64,000 nt of DNA, from positions 104,366,094-104,430,093 of the forward strand of contig CM060975.1 in the NCBI GenBank assembly GCA_030765065.1, given 5' to 3'. Below are positions 35,746-47,500 of this stretch, piece after piece; positions within the stretch are counted from its first letter, which is position 1; each line of letters starts with the position of its first letter. The position numbers were made by a program, and so were the translations under genes. This stretch comes from Deroplatys truncata (lineage: Eukaryota; Arthropoda; Insecta; Mantodea; Mantidae). The notes beneath the pieces are model-generated. The model searched no databases and was not told the DNA's origin. It was given only the letters and a program-made list of their open reading frames with translations.

Positions 35746-36631
35746 TCTGATGTGTTACACTCACATGACTTTCTCTACTCTTGTACAAAATATTTTTACA
35801 AACGCTTATTCTCCATCTACTTCATGTTAATCGAGATAAACATTTGCAGACTCTATCTTATTGCTAAGTTTCTTGCAGATGTAAGGGGAATATATATTTG
35901 CAAGGGCAATATAGAAATACAGTAGCCTTTAAGCATATACATATCTCTTAATAGCTGGTTGCTAGGTGCAGCACCATTCTCTTTGCCACAGATTAATACT
36001 CTTTGCATATACAAGACAAAAAAATGAATAACGAATTCCCATTTGAGAAAATAAGTATTGTAAAATTTAAGGGAATAACAAGCAATATCTCGAAAATGGT
36101 TGACTCAACAAAAAAATGTATATGACATAAATTGTGTATTTTAACGCGATCTACATTTTTTGTGTAGTAAAATGTTGTCTATCTCTTATGGTTTACCAGT
36201 TATGCAAAAGTCGTTCACAATGAAGAATACTTTTGGAGACATTCCCAGAAAATTCGAGATATGCATTTCATTTGTCATGAAAATATCTTAAACATATGAT
36301 ATTTTAATCAAAATCGATAGAGCCAGTTTTGAGAAAATTAAAATTTTCGAAAAATGTTCCACATAAAGAGTAATCTGGAGTGGGGGGATTTTCTTGAAAA
36401 CCTTTGTGTCACATCTCTGGAAGATACTGAATCTAAATACCAAGTTTGGTGTTTATCCGACTGTTCGTTTCTGAGTTATGCTGTTCACAGACACACACGG
36501 ACATGTTTCCAAAAATGCTTTTTTTTTGTATTCAGGGGGTCTCAAAACATGTATTTCCGGTGAAATCTCGGTATCGAATTTTTGGGTGGAATGCAATACT
36601 TCTCCTACTTACTATACGTAGTAGAGAAAGT
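35746..36631 (-). repeat. REP-A copy
   Basis: Full copy from TCTGATGTG to GTAGAGAAAGT, including the CA tract near 36490 and the tail variant with CAGATTAATACTCTTTGC. It directly follows the broken protein-family copy. Confidence 0.87.
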
Positions 36632-37077
36632 AAAAAACCTGATATGATGGAGAAAAACCGAAGTCATTTTTGAAATCAGCAGTACTGAAATATTAAGAAT
36701 CACCTTTCAAATGTAAAACAGCTCACAAAAATGTGTATTTGTAGACCTGTGTTATTAATACGTTTGCAGCATCATTGTATGCCATTATATTTGGGCGATT
36801 GCTGAACACCGTACCTTTCAACTTTACCATTGTTTTATAAACAGAAGTTTTTATTAGTTTCTTTTAAAGTTTCAGCGTATTTATAAATATATATATTTTG
36901 GAATTAAGTGATCTAATAGTATTTATGCAATACGTTCCATAATCTGCAATCTCCTCATTCACCTTTCCAGGGGTTTATTATTTAGTAATACAGTACTTCC
37001 AGTATGACTCATCTAACTGGGTTTAGTGCGATTCCAGACTACATATCCCAACCCGAACAAAGGGGAAGGGCACTGTA
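36632..37077. other. Unassigned AT-rich DNA
   Basis: Nothing recognised. Confidence 0.4.
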
Positions 37078-37255
37078 GCAATGGCTTCATTCGGAAGCGA
37101 AGTAAAGTGGATCCCTGTGGTAGATTTGCGGCACGTAAAAGAACCTCAAGCCTGATAAAGAGGCCTCTGAGCAAAATTAACCGGCCTTTCACGCCCAATA
37201 TAGAATGGGACGCTAAGGATCAAGTAGTTAAAGAGCGTCCATAAACAGAACTCAG
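37078..37255 (+). mobile_element. SINE S1, head missing
   Basis: Matches the body and tail of S1 (AATGGCTTCATTCGGAAG, GATAAAGAGGCCTCTGAGCA, GGGACGCTAAGGA, GCGTCCATAAACAGAACTC) without the tRNA-like part. This is a typical 5' truncation. Confidence 0.78.
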
Positions 37256-39400
37256 TTTACTAAATTTTTGCTTAAATCTCATAGCATATGCAGCATACTA
37301 AAACCACCAACATTTAATTCTAGTATGGGTGTAAGGTCTGTATAAAAATTAAAGGCAAAGCGTCTAATGATAAAGTAACTCATCAATCGCTTCAGCTATG
37401 GAGTTCGATTCTGTATTAGGAATTTAAAAAATGATACACTGAAATTATAGAAAATGTTAGTTTAGATGCACAGTCTTCTAGCATTTTTTCTATCACTGAC
37501 TATGCACATAAGAGGTTAAAATCTTATATGAGGATTCTAAGAAAATTTGTTAAAATATTATAAATTTGCTTGAAATCGGTTCAAAAGGGTAATTTGGATA
37601 GAATTGAAATACGATACAAAAGCGTTTGATGTCTTAATTTTAGTTTTATGAGTATTTGTTTGAAATATGAAATCATTGGTTTCATAACTATTTGTTTACT
37701 TCTATGGAGAATCTTTCTGAAATGAGAGCCATGAAGCAATAAATTTCTTAAACGAAAATTCAGCCAATCAACAGTTAAGCTTATGAACAAATTTATAGAA
37801 TTCTGCAATAAGACCTTTTAGGCTGATAAATAAAAATTGTTGTTGGAATTTCATTCATTTGTTATTTGTTGGAAAATACAAGTATTATACATACAGACAA
37901 CTGAAGTATTAATGAAATGACATTATATCGAACCTGTGGCATTCTTTAAATATAGAAAATGTGAAGATGCTAAATAATGCTGTTCATTTAAGTAATATTA
38001 TTTTAAAAAAAAACAGACACACACACACAGGCTACTTATTCCCAGGGCAAAGTGTGTCTGACTATGCAGCAGAATCAGCTGTTTATTAATTCTTAGATTA
38101 TTTTATATGTGGTTTTATATCCTAGCCTTTGTTAGGTGCGTTCGCTACTGAATTGGCAATTTATACGCAAGAGTTGAGAGAAAGAAATAATGATGATAAT
38201 AATTTTACTAAGCCATTAATTACAATTATTTTAGACATTGTATACGTACAGATCTCACGATTTGATATTAGTCAGATGTCATTAACATCGTACATAGGTT
38301 TATTTAGGAACCATACTATCAAAATATATTATTGGGAAGAGCTATCTGATGTTCAGACAAACAAATATAAAACTTAAGAAAGCTAGCGCTTATAACATTT
38401 CTTTCATCATAAAGATTTAGATTACGTCTAGTGTATACAATTAACCCAAAACATATAAATTTATAACATATAATGCATTTAGGCTACAAACCTATTTTTA
38501 AAAATAGGTGTATAAAAGCAGTCTGTTCTGAATTTGTAATTGTTCTTAAAATACTCCTTTGGTCACATAGCAACAATTTACCCAGAAAATACCATACACC
38601 TATAGCTTTGAAAAAAAGACACAAAATAGGTAATTCTCAATTAATGAGGTGGTATCACACACTTAAGAGTTATTAACAGATATATTCTCCTGCTGAGTCT
38701 AGTGCTTAAATATTTAACAGCTTGTCCCAGGTTAGCTTCTGACAAAGTAATCCTCTAGCAGTTTTGACATCATCATTAGTGATCAGAGCACTGTCAATTG
38801 GTTTTAAACTATAAATAATAGACTACATTTCTTTTTTATTATTTCAAAGTAATGCATCAGAATTAAACCACAGTTTCACATTGCTCATCGTATCTTTGAT
38901 AAATGTTTTAGTTCCTCCAAGCAGGAACTTCTATTAATCAGACGGGTATCAATCGCATATAGTATGAATTTAATACAACAATTTTTAACTAGATCATTAA
39001 CGTAAGTTAAATCTATTGAAATATAAAATGTCTTTGAAATCGATACAAGACAGCGTATTTTAAATGGATAGACTCCTATAAATGCACGTTATTTAGGATT
39101 TTGTTCTCAAAATGCCCACTAAATATCAGAATGTAACACAATTTTTGGCAAACGCGCGCGAGTGTTTATCTTGTTGTTTCTGAAGAATGTTCCTTGACGC
39201 ATTACTGTGACCCCCAGCTGTAGTACTTTTATGGGCAATACGACTAAGTGGACTGCGATCTTTTTCTGGCATGCCGTTTATAATTCAGACCTTCAGTCCA
39301 CTCTTCATAACGTGCGATTTAAAGTAGAAGAACACAAGTGCAGGTAGGTCCTAGTTCTCGGTGAGAAATAAAAGCGAAAAAACACAAATTTAAAGAACAA
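37256..39400. other. Unassigned AT-rich DNA
   Basis: About 2.1 kb of very AT-rich sequence without a recognised gene or repeat. Confidence 0.45.
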
Positions 39401-40230
39401 TCTGATGTGTTACACTCATATGACTTTCCCTACTCTTGTACAAACTATTTTTACAAACGCTTATTCCACATATGCTTTATGTTAATCGAGATATCGAGAT
39501 GTTAATCTTATTGCTAATTTTCTTTAGATGCAAGGGAAATTGATAGTCAAATATTTTAAGAGCTGAGTGCTATGTGGAGTATTCCATTCTCTTTGCATTA
39601 CCAAGACAAAATGAATAACGAATTCCCATTTGAGAAAAAGTATAAGTATTGGAAAATTTAAGGGAATAACAAGCAATATCTCGAAAATGGTTCACTCAAC
39701 AACAAAAATGTATGACATAAATTGTGTATTTGAACGCGAGCTATATTTTTGTGTAGTAAAATTTTGTCTATCTCTTATGGTTTACCAGTTATGCAAAATT
39801 CGTTCACAATGAAGAATACTTTTGGAGACATTCCCAGAAAATTCGAGATATACAATTCATTTGCCATAAAAATGTCTTAAACTTATGGTATTTTAGTCAA
39901 AATCGTTAGAGCCATTTTTGAGAAAATTAAAATTTTCGAAAAATGTTCCATGTAAAGAGTAATTTGGGGTGGGGGATTTTCTTGAAAATCTTCTTGTCGC
40001 ATTTCTTGAACATACTGAACCTAAATACCAAGTTTGGTGTTTATCCAAGTGTTCGTTTCTGAGTTATGCTGTTCACAGACAGACAGACAGAGACACACAC
40101 GGACATGTTTCCAAAAATGCTTTTTTTGAATTCAGGGGCCTCAAAACATATATTTCCAGTGAAATCTCGGTATCGAATTGTTGGGTGGAATACAATACTT
40201 CCCCTACTTATTATACGTAGTAGCGAAAGT
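39401..40230 (-). repeat. REP-A copy
   Basis: Full copy from TCTGATGTG to GTAGCGAAAGT, with the CAGACA/CACACA tract near 40076-40100. Confidence 0.85.
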
Positions 40231-40805
40231 AAAAACGAATAACGAATTCTCATAAGAGAAAAAGTACATGTATTGGAAAATTCAAACAAATAACAAGAAA
40301 TATCTCGGAAATGGTTCACTCCACAAAAAAATGTATATGACATAATTTTGTGTTTTAATGAGCTCTACATTTCTGCGTAGAAGGTTTTAGTCTATTTCTA
40401 ACCGTTTATCAGTTATGCAAAAGTCATTTAGAAAGAAGAGGACCTTTGGGGATACTTCCGGAAAATTCAATATATACATTTTGTTTGTCATGAAAATGTT
40501 TTAAATATTTTAAACAAAATCGCTAGAGCCATTTTTGAGAAAATCAAAATGTTCCAAAAATGTTTCATGTAAAGGGTAGTCTGGAAAGGGGGGATTTTCT
40601 TAAAAATCTCCGTGTTGCATCTTTGAAAGATACTGAATCTAAATACCACGTTTGGTATTTATCCGAATTTTTGTTTTTGATTTGTGCTATTTACAGACAC
40701 ACAGAGAGCCTCAAAACATGTATTTCCGGTGAAATCTCGGTATCGAATTTTTGGGTGGAATGTAGTATTTCCCTACTTACTTGTACTATATGTCGTAGAG
40801 AAAGT
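40231..40805 (-). repeat. REP partial copy abutting the previous one
   Basis: Starts inside the repeat at CGAATAACGAATTC and ends in GTCGTAGAGAAAGT. The junction is the same as in the nests at 50788 and 62244, but here the 5' part of the host copy is not found upstream of 39401. Confidence 0.8.
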
Positions 40806-41068
40806 AAAAATGGTAGGAAATAAACTGGCTGTACGTTTCAAGGCTGCACGTGTGGAAAAGAGGAATCCTGTAACGTAGTAAAATTTGATTATATAAGGTA
40901 TTTGGTATGTGGGATAATGAGCGGAAGATTACAGAATATAAATGAAGGTCAAAACAAAAAGTGGTTCTGGCGAAGTTGATATAAATGTTCCTGTATGCTA
41001 ACTGGAATAAGAAACAGTACGCAATTAACAAAATGGTTTATGACGCGCTGTGATATCTGTTTCTTTTT

Positions 41069-41688
41069 ATTACCTACACATGATAGGTAGATGAAGTATT
41101 TCACCCAAAAATCATATATAAAAGTGTGTGTATGAACACAATAAAAAAACGAAAAGTCATATACTTACCAAACTTGGAGTTAAAGTGACAGAAAGATTTT
41201 TCAAATTTTCCGAAGACTTCCAAATGAAGTGGACTTCATTTGGAAGAAATTATGTATAATCCTATATAACTGTTAAATGTTACTCGATAGACGAAAACCT
41301 ACTATACAAAAATGTATCTCTCCTTAAAACATACAATTTTCATACAAATTTTTGTAGCATCAGCCATTTCCGAGATATACGTTATTAATGGTTCCATTTG
41401 TTCAATACATTATCATTCACTTCAAGTCCTTTCAACACTAGTTGTGTCTCGCGATAGCATGGAAACAGTATGGAATTTTAAGGCCAGGATATAGCCTCGA
41501 GTTCTTAAACATTTGATTGTCACTGTTCTCTTTTATCTATAACTAAATGTGTAATGAAGCTATTTCTGCAAAGGTTTGTTTAGATTAAAATGAAGTAGAT
41601 AGAAAAATAAGCTTTCGTAAGAATAGATTGTATAACCAGCAATTAATGATAAAGGGTAGAGAAAATCATGTGAATGTATTATATCAGA
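41069..41688 (+). repeat. REP-B copy, diverged
   Basis: B-type tail words (CATCAGCCATTTCCGAGATA, AAATAAGCTTTCGTAAGAAT) follow a shortened left half. It ends in ATATCAGA. Confidence 0.75.
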
Positions 41689-41869
41689 ATTTTTACATTT
41701 ATAGATTGGTTACCTAGCTGTCACAGAGGAAACAACTATAAATAATCTTACATCTAATGATTTCCCTAACATAACAATTCACTGTATGTGGTTACAAATT
41801 AATTAAGATGTTAGTAAACCTACACAAAAGAAGAATTTTAAGAAATTAAATAATGAATTTCTGATTATT

Positions 41870-42300
41870 ATGGTGAATCTATTTTGGTTTATTCAACACC
41901 ACAGGGCAAGCATAAGTAACCTACTACCCGTTCAGTGATTGAACACAGGTTAATAAAGGCCATTACTAATGCTTTGAAAAATATTCTGCAAAAACACACT
42001 TTATTTATCACTAGGCGCTCACTGTAATACAAACGTTACACCTGAGTCACTTTGGCACGCATTCGGAATACAACACAGCTGATTCGTCGAATCAAATCAC
42101 AATTGAACTACTGAACTGTACGCCTCACAATTGACTGCTGAGTTAAACTTAAACTAAACCGCACTGTCCACTTTTTACTTCGTCACTTCTAACAGAACTC
42201 AACTAAACTGAACTGCCGTCGGAGAACAACAGCCCCTTATATAAGTCCCGCATACAAACGAAACTTTCGATAACAAAAACCTACAATAACATGCCGAAAT
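41870..42300 (-). repeat. LTR-like regulatory block (possible solo LTR)
   Basis: On the minus strand a TATA box (GGACTTATATAAGGGG) is followed about 30 bp later by GGCAGTTCAGT, and then about 150 bp downstream by GATAAATAAAGTG, a polyadenylation signal. The order promoter, start and poly(A) signal is that of an LTR. Boundaries and a target duplication were not established, and a host promoter is not excluded. Confidence 0.35.
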
Positions 42301-42675
42301 GAAGCGGCACATAATGGGCTTTTATTCCACGCTGCCTACTGTTCTATTGTTTCCCTACTCACTGATGTTCCGACGGCCGATAGAAGGCTCACCCAAGTGC
42401 CTTTCACAATATTCGGAATGGTGGATAAGCAAGAAAGAAATGAAAATTAGTATTTTCTGTAGCACGTATTTTTATACCAACAGTAATTGTTGTTCTCTTT
42501 GCTCCTTCGTGGCGCCAAAATTGAAAGGCAGAAAAGCTGGATGCAATCTGCACAATGTATGGCTTTTTGTTTTTGTTTTAACATTTTTAAGCAGTTATCA
42601 AGACCGTTTCACTTCGACGATAGCTATACTGTTATAGATGAGTCTCAGACCTTTGCAGTTACTTTTACAGTTTTT

Positions 42676-43019
42676 ACTTTTTCTACCAACTACCTAAAAT
42701 AGAAGAGAAAGTACTGTATTCCGCCCAAAAATTCTACTTAAAGATGTCATCAGAAAGACAGATTTTAAGATTACTGAACACCAAAACAGCATTTTTAGAA
42801 AACAGTATGTTCGTTTGTTTGTTTGTTTGTGTGCGTGTGTGTGAACTATATAACACAAATGCTATCGAATTTCATGAAAGTCTATAAACATCTCAGGCGA
42901 AGATTTCCAAGAAAACCTTCCCAACCGAAACTATCCTCTACACAGAAAAATAATGTTATTTTTCACTTCCCTAAAATTGTCTCTAACGAGTTTGATTCAA
43001 ATACTCTACGTTTCAGAAA
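42676..43019 (+). repeat. Old REP-B copy, left part
   Basis: Diverged ACTTTTTCTACC terminus, CCGCCCAAAAATTC and a GT-rich tract near 42830. It is interrupted by the deleted mariner and continues at 43710-43890. Confidence 0.7.
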
Positions 43020-43709
43020 CGAGGCGTGTTTTTAAAGTACCAATAATTTTTTTTAAAAAATAACAACATTCTTTTCCAAATACGTTATCATTCATTACCT
43101 GACACTTTACACTACTTCTCCACATACTCACCGCCGTTATTCGGGCACTTTTAACAGGAAACCAGTTTGTGTATGCCTTCGTCAAAGAATGATGCCGCCT
43201 GTGATGAGAGCCAATCTGCACTTCTAATTTCACATCATCGTCGTTAAAATGTTTTCCAGCAAGGAACTTCTTCAAATGAAGAAAGAGATGAAAATCGATG
43301 AAGTGAAAGAAACTCCGGACTGTAGGGAGGGTGATCGAATTCTTCCCAACCAAATATTGCGATCATATCTTGAGTTTGTTTGGCTGTGTGTCTAACCCAC
43401 CTGTTCACCATTCCATACCTCATTACTGTTTCCCCACAAACCGCACACAATTGCCGATGAGTGTTTGCTGGCGTAACGTTTCTCGCATTCAAAATTCGAA
43501 TCACTGGTCTTAGTTCCCAGTCGGCGAGTTGTTCGATTGTTTTCAACATTTTAAACGCTCTAACAACAGGAAAACGCTAAGTAACGATCGCTCACAGCTG
43601 CGTCTGGCTTCCTAATGAATGGAGGAAATGATCGCGTATGCTTAAGTCGCGACTGCAGCGCTGCAGCGGTAAAATATTAAAACGGTACTTACTTTAAGAA
43701 CACGCCTCC
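43020..43709 (-). mobile_element. Internally deleted mariner
   Basis: The inverted ends read GAGGCGTGTTTTTAAAGTA (left) and, reversed, GAGGCGTGTTCTTAAAGTA (right). The minus strand joins the N-terminal part of a mariner transposase to the third catalytic block. The N-terminal part starts MLKTIEQLADWELRPVIRI and includes VCGETVMRYGMVNRWVRH. The third block is FDHPPYSPEF, followed by HLFLHLKKFLAGKHFNDDD. The segment holding the first two catalytic Asp residues is missing and the remaining frame is shifted. A TA lies at the right boundary; the left one is not preserved. It interrupts an old REP-B copy. Confidence 0.82.
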
Positions 43710-43890
43710 TACTATCGTGGTTTATGAAAGGCATATCTTGAATTTTCTGTGAACAGTCTGTAAGTCCTCTTCATACTAATTCAGTTTTGTATAACCGGAA
43801 ATCATAAGAAATAGACAAAAGCCTACTACTGCAAAAATGTGGAACTCCTTAAAATAAGTAATTTATCGAATAAATTCAAGGCAGGGGTTC
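43710..43890 (+). repeat. Old REP-B copy, right part
   Basis: Resumes with the segment matching GGCATATCTTGAATTTTCTG. Its stretch 43749-43841 also forms the left arm of the large inverted repeat around the next mariner. Confidence 0.65.
43749..43841 (+). repeat. Left arm of a large inverted repeat
   Basis: GTGAACAGTCTG-TAAGTCC through TATAACCGGAAATCATAAG is the reverse complement, with few differences, of 45155-45246. The mariner lies between the arms. Confidence 0.8.
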
Positions 43891-43962
43891 CTTCACACAT
43901 TAACCATTTAAATACTGTTTCCGCATGTTTTACGTAACTAAATGCTTATTGTCTGTTTTTAA

Positions 43963-44529
43963 TCATTCTAGACAAAAATTAATCGTAAATAACATATATA
44001 TATATATATATACGAGGGCGGATTGATAAGTCAGCGTGAATTTCTTCCCAGCGAGCCAACTTTTCAGTTTTGTGAGGAGGAAGAAGTCGCTCGGAGCCAA
44101 ATCTGGAAAACATGGTGGGTGAGGTAGCAGTTCGTAGCCCAGTTCCACAAATGTTGCGATGGCAATAGATGACTTGTGTGCGGGTGCATTATCCTGGTGA
44201 AACAGAACCTGTTTCTTCGCCACATGGGATCGCTTCTTTAACAATTCCTTGTGAAACTGATCCAGCATTGCAGCATAATATGAACCTATGATCGTTTTGC
44301 CCTTTTCCAGGTAGTGCATGTCTATCACCCCTTGTGAATCCCAAAAGAGAGCTCCCAGGATTTTTCCTGCCCACGGAATGGATTTCGCTTTCTTTGGAGC
44401 AGTTTCGCCGAAGGAAATCCACAGCTTTGATTGTTGTTTGGTTTCAGGTTGATAGTAATGGATCCACGTTTTATCGTTCGTGATATAGCGCCGCAAAAAC
44501 TCATTTGGGTTGCGCTGGAACATGTTCAA
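43963..44529 (-). pseudogene. Mariner transposase catalytic domain
   Basis: An open frame of 188 codons covers the catalytic half with all three Asp residues (TNDKTW, HQDNAP, PSDFF). It ends artificially: after LAGKKFTLT the frame runs through the inverted repeat and out into flanking TA-rich DNA (YIYIYMLF). It lacks the DNA-binding half in the same frame. PPCFPDLAPSD has Cys where Tyr is usual. Confidence 0.85.
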
Positions 44530-45121
44530 ACATCACTGTGAAATAGTCACACGATTCCGCTTGTTCTCAACTGTGAGTAGTCGCGGCACCGATCTTGCTG
44601 ACAGCTTTCTCATACCCAAAAATTCGTGCAGAATGTTGTACACTCGTTCACTCGAGATGTTTACGGTCTTGCCTATCTCACGGATTTTCACTCGGTTGGT
44701 CTTCCAACACAATATTGTAAACTTTGTTCACCATGTCATCTGTTGTGATCTCAACCGGCCGTCCTGTGCGCACGGCATCTCTTGTACTCGAACGGCCACA
44801 TCGAAATTCTGTGAACCACTTATGAACCATGCATGTGATGGAACAGAGTCCCCATAATACTTTTCAGCTTTTATTTCATTTCCTTCACCGTCTTGCCATG
44901 CAAAAAGTAGAGCTTTCTCAGAACACGAAATTCACTTTTCTCCATTTTCTACGAAGCAACACACATCTGCTTATTTAGGACGCTCTCAGCAATGTTCAAA
45001 GAAACAAATGAATTTCTGCGATTATATCCAGAATGGATGTAAGACTTGGGTGCAAACCAAAAACTTGTGATTAGAACGCTATGTCTCGTCAAAGTCCTGG
45101 ACTTATCAATCCACCCTCGTG
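44011..45121 (-). mobile_element. Mariner, transposase largely preserved
   Basis: The ends read (T/C)ACGAGGG(C/T)GGATTGATAAG with TA outside (44009-44010, 45122-45123). The minus strand encodes a mariner transposase starting MEKSEFRVLRKLYFLHGKTV at 44945. Helix-turn-helix words (CGRSSTRDAV, RTGRPVEITTDDMV, SSERVYNILHEFLGM) follow. The catalytic part is in one 44529-43963 frame: TNDKTWIHYY, then HQDNAPAHKS, then PDLAPSDFF. The spacing between the second and third Asp is 34 residues, giving a DD34D signature. The N-terminal half has several frameshifts and stops. The C-terminal ~60 residues are deleted up to the inverted repeat, so it is inactive. Confidence 0.9.
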
Positions 45122-45154
45122 TATATATCGGTTTAACCATTATCATTTAAACAT

Positions 45155-45246
45155 CACATTTTTCCGGTAGTAGGTTTTCCTATTTCTTATGATTTCCAGT
45201 TATACAAAACTGAATTAGTATGAAGAGGACTTAACAGACTGTTCAC
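45155..45246 (-). repeat. Right arm of a large inverted repeat
   Basis: Inverted partner of 43749-43841. Shared words such as ATACTAATTCAGTTTTGTAT are not found in other REP copies of the window, so the arms are specific to each other. Confidence 0.8.
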
Positions 45247-45249
45247 TAT

Positions 45250-46771
45250 ATATATAAATTTACCATGAGTAGGAAAAGTGGTATGAGCGTTCGCAAAATA
45301 TTTTTATCCTTGTTTCCCCCTTGAAAAGCTTAGTTTTTCGGAATATTATAGGGTATGTGGCATTTTCATAGCTTTTTAAATATATGTTAGAGGGCTCAGA
45401 ATGTTTGGTAACATCCAGTTTCGTGCTTTTTCCATCAATGTAGATGTCAGAGTATTTTGAGCCTTTGTGTATCTACTGAGGTTTTTTGCCATTCAAGCCA
45501 TAAGAGGCAGAACGAGCGGGGGATCAGAGTTTAAAACATTCATGAACTTGGCTCGGACACTGACAGTCGATAGGGATGACACTTTTCAGCTTCAAATACA
45601 TTTTTTGTTTCTTTCTTTCTGACGGTTATAGATTACGTGGCATTTCCAGCGGCTTCTAAATGGCTAAAGGGATTTCGGAGGTAGCTGTTCTATATGTTCG
45701 CTAATTTCAGTTCCATTTGTCGTCGGAGGTTTCGTTTGTATGGCAACCTTAATAATACTGAATATTGCATATTTCACAAGTTACTCAGTCTTAATGGGTC
45801 AAAGGAGAACTAAATTTTAGAAGTTCGCGTTTTAAAGCAATTTCTGTCTGTATAACATAAACGGGATTAATGAAAGTAGTATAAGCATTTGATATGTAGA
45901 CATCCAAGAATGCTTTGCCTGATAGTTTTTAAAATGCGTTTCAGGAAATATGTTACCCTTCCCGTGATAAATGTGTAAATTATATATAGGATGCCAAAGA
46001 CCTTTTGGGTCAAATTAATGACAGACAGGTGACAGAAGAGCGACAACTGACTGTTTTGAAGTATGCAGCCACTGCCTAATTTAAGCTCCAGAGATCCTGA
46101 GCGATTAATAGAAATAGGTAGCGTTTTCTTAAGCGGCTTTATTAATTTTTAAATGCCAAGGTGGCGGTGATCAGCCTCGATACATGCAGTCATTTTTCTG
46201 CACTTCATCAAACACCCCTGCTGTATCTGCTGTAAAACGAGACACGTAGCTACGTCACTAGCAACCAATTTCTCCTGTACTGGGGTTTGATATACCAGCG
46301 ATTTGAGTGCTCCTCCAGACATGGCGACTCTGCTGGCCATGAGTCGCTTCTCACCTTCCAATCCGACCTAATTGCTAGGGATCTGTAATCAAGACATCAA
46401 TTCTGTCGTGTTGCAGACATATTCTCTTGCAGACAATAACATAAATGTTGACCAACAGGCCACAACTGCAACGTGGTCCATTCAAACATCCTGACAGATA
46501 GTGGTTTATTAAGAAAAAGTATTCAAATTTAAAAATCATTCAAGAAAATTCAAGATATGCATTTTATTAGGGCTTATGTGAAGCTGTAATGGGTAGATAA
46601 AGTGACTTATAGGTAGCTATTTAGACATTGAATCCCCTCCCTCCATGTTTACGGCAAAGCTTTGCGTAAGTTCATGGCTATGTTGCAAAAAATATTTTTT
46701 GTTAAACTTTTGAGTCCTTGCTTACGAGGAAGTAGGATTGTAACCAAACAGTTCTAAACGGATTTATTTCA
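45250..46771. other. Unassigned DNA
   Basis: No gene or element recognised. A 70-residue minus-strand frame at 46149-46361 has no reliable domain. Confidence 0.4.
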
Positions 46772-46786
46772 TTAAGTGCTTATGTA

Positions 46787-47072
46787 TCGTCCTCCGTGGA
46801 CTAGTGGTACCGTGCTAGCCTCTAGTTCCCAAGGTCGAGGGTACAAACCCGGCGGAGGGCGATGGATTTTTTCGGGTATAAAAATCGTTAGCACGGCTTC
46901 CTTCGGAAGGGAAGTAAAGCCGGTGTCCCGTGTCGTAGATTTACGGCACGTAAAAGAACCTCAAGCCTGATAAAGAGGCCTCTGAGCAAAATGACCGGTC
47001 TTTCACGCCCAGTATAGAATGGGACGCTAAGGACCACAGTAGTTAAAAAGCGTCCATAAATAAAACTCAATT
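46787..47072 (+). mobile_element. Complete SINE S1 with 15-bp target duplication
   Basis: TTAAGTGCTTATGTA flanks the element exactly (46772-46786 and 47073-47087). The 286-bp element has a tRNA-like head with A box TGGACTAGTGG (46797-46807) and B-box-like GGGTACAAACCC (ending 46850). A body shared with four other copies follows, and the tail is TAAATAAAACTCAATT. The perfect duplication shows LINE-type retroposition and a recent insertion. RNA polymerase III would be the expected transcriber. Confidence 0.93.
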
Positions 47073-47289
47073 TTAAGTGCTTATGTAAACGTTTTTAACT
47101 CATTTCTTTGGTGGTATAAATTGCTGCAACCAGCATTCCTTGCAACTCTTGAGAGATGCATAACTACCAGACGCCATCGTGAAGATGGTTAGTATGCAAC
47201 CTGCACAGCAACGTGGAACCTAACATTCTGCGTGTGTATATAAAGCTCGCATCGGGTTGAAGACGGACATAGTTCTGCAGCTCGAGAAG

Positions 47290-47500
47290 CAATGCGGCTT
47301 CGTGGCGGTGTGTGGGGTCTGTATAAAATACGAAATGTCGACGGAAAAAGAGAAGCACGCTGCAAATACTGCGAGAAGACATATCGTTTTGCATTGGCCA
47401 CAAGATCTCATTGCGTGTTAGTCATGTCCACAATCTATAACACCTATGGATTCTTCGCAGAAACGTTGTACAGAAGCAGCAGTCATCACAAGTTGCATTA
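47290..47500 (+). pseudogene. BED zinc-finger-like fragment (hAT-type?)
   Basis: A 69-residue frame reads VWGLYKIRNVDGKREARCKY followed by CEKTYRFALATRSHCV. This has the spacing of a BED finger start (aromatic residue, DGK-x-A-x-C-x2-C, later His). BED fingers occur at the N-terminus of many hAT transposases and in some host regulators. Nothing further of a transposase is clear downstream. Confidence 0.4.

Noticed and set aside
46149-46361. A 70-residue minus-strand frame ending KMTACIEADHRHLGI
   Set aside because: It slightly recalls the C-terminus of some transposases, but this is too short and unsupported by context.
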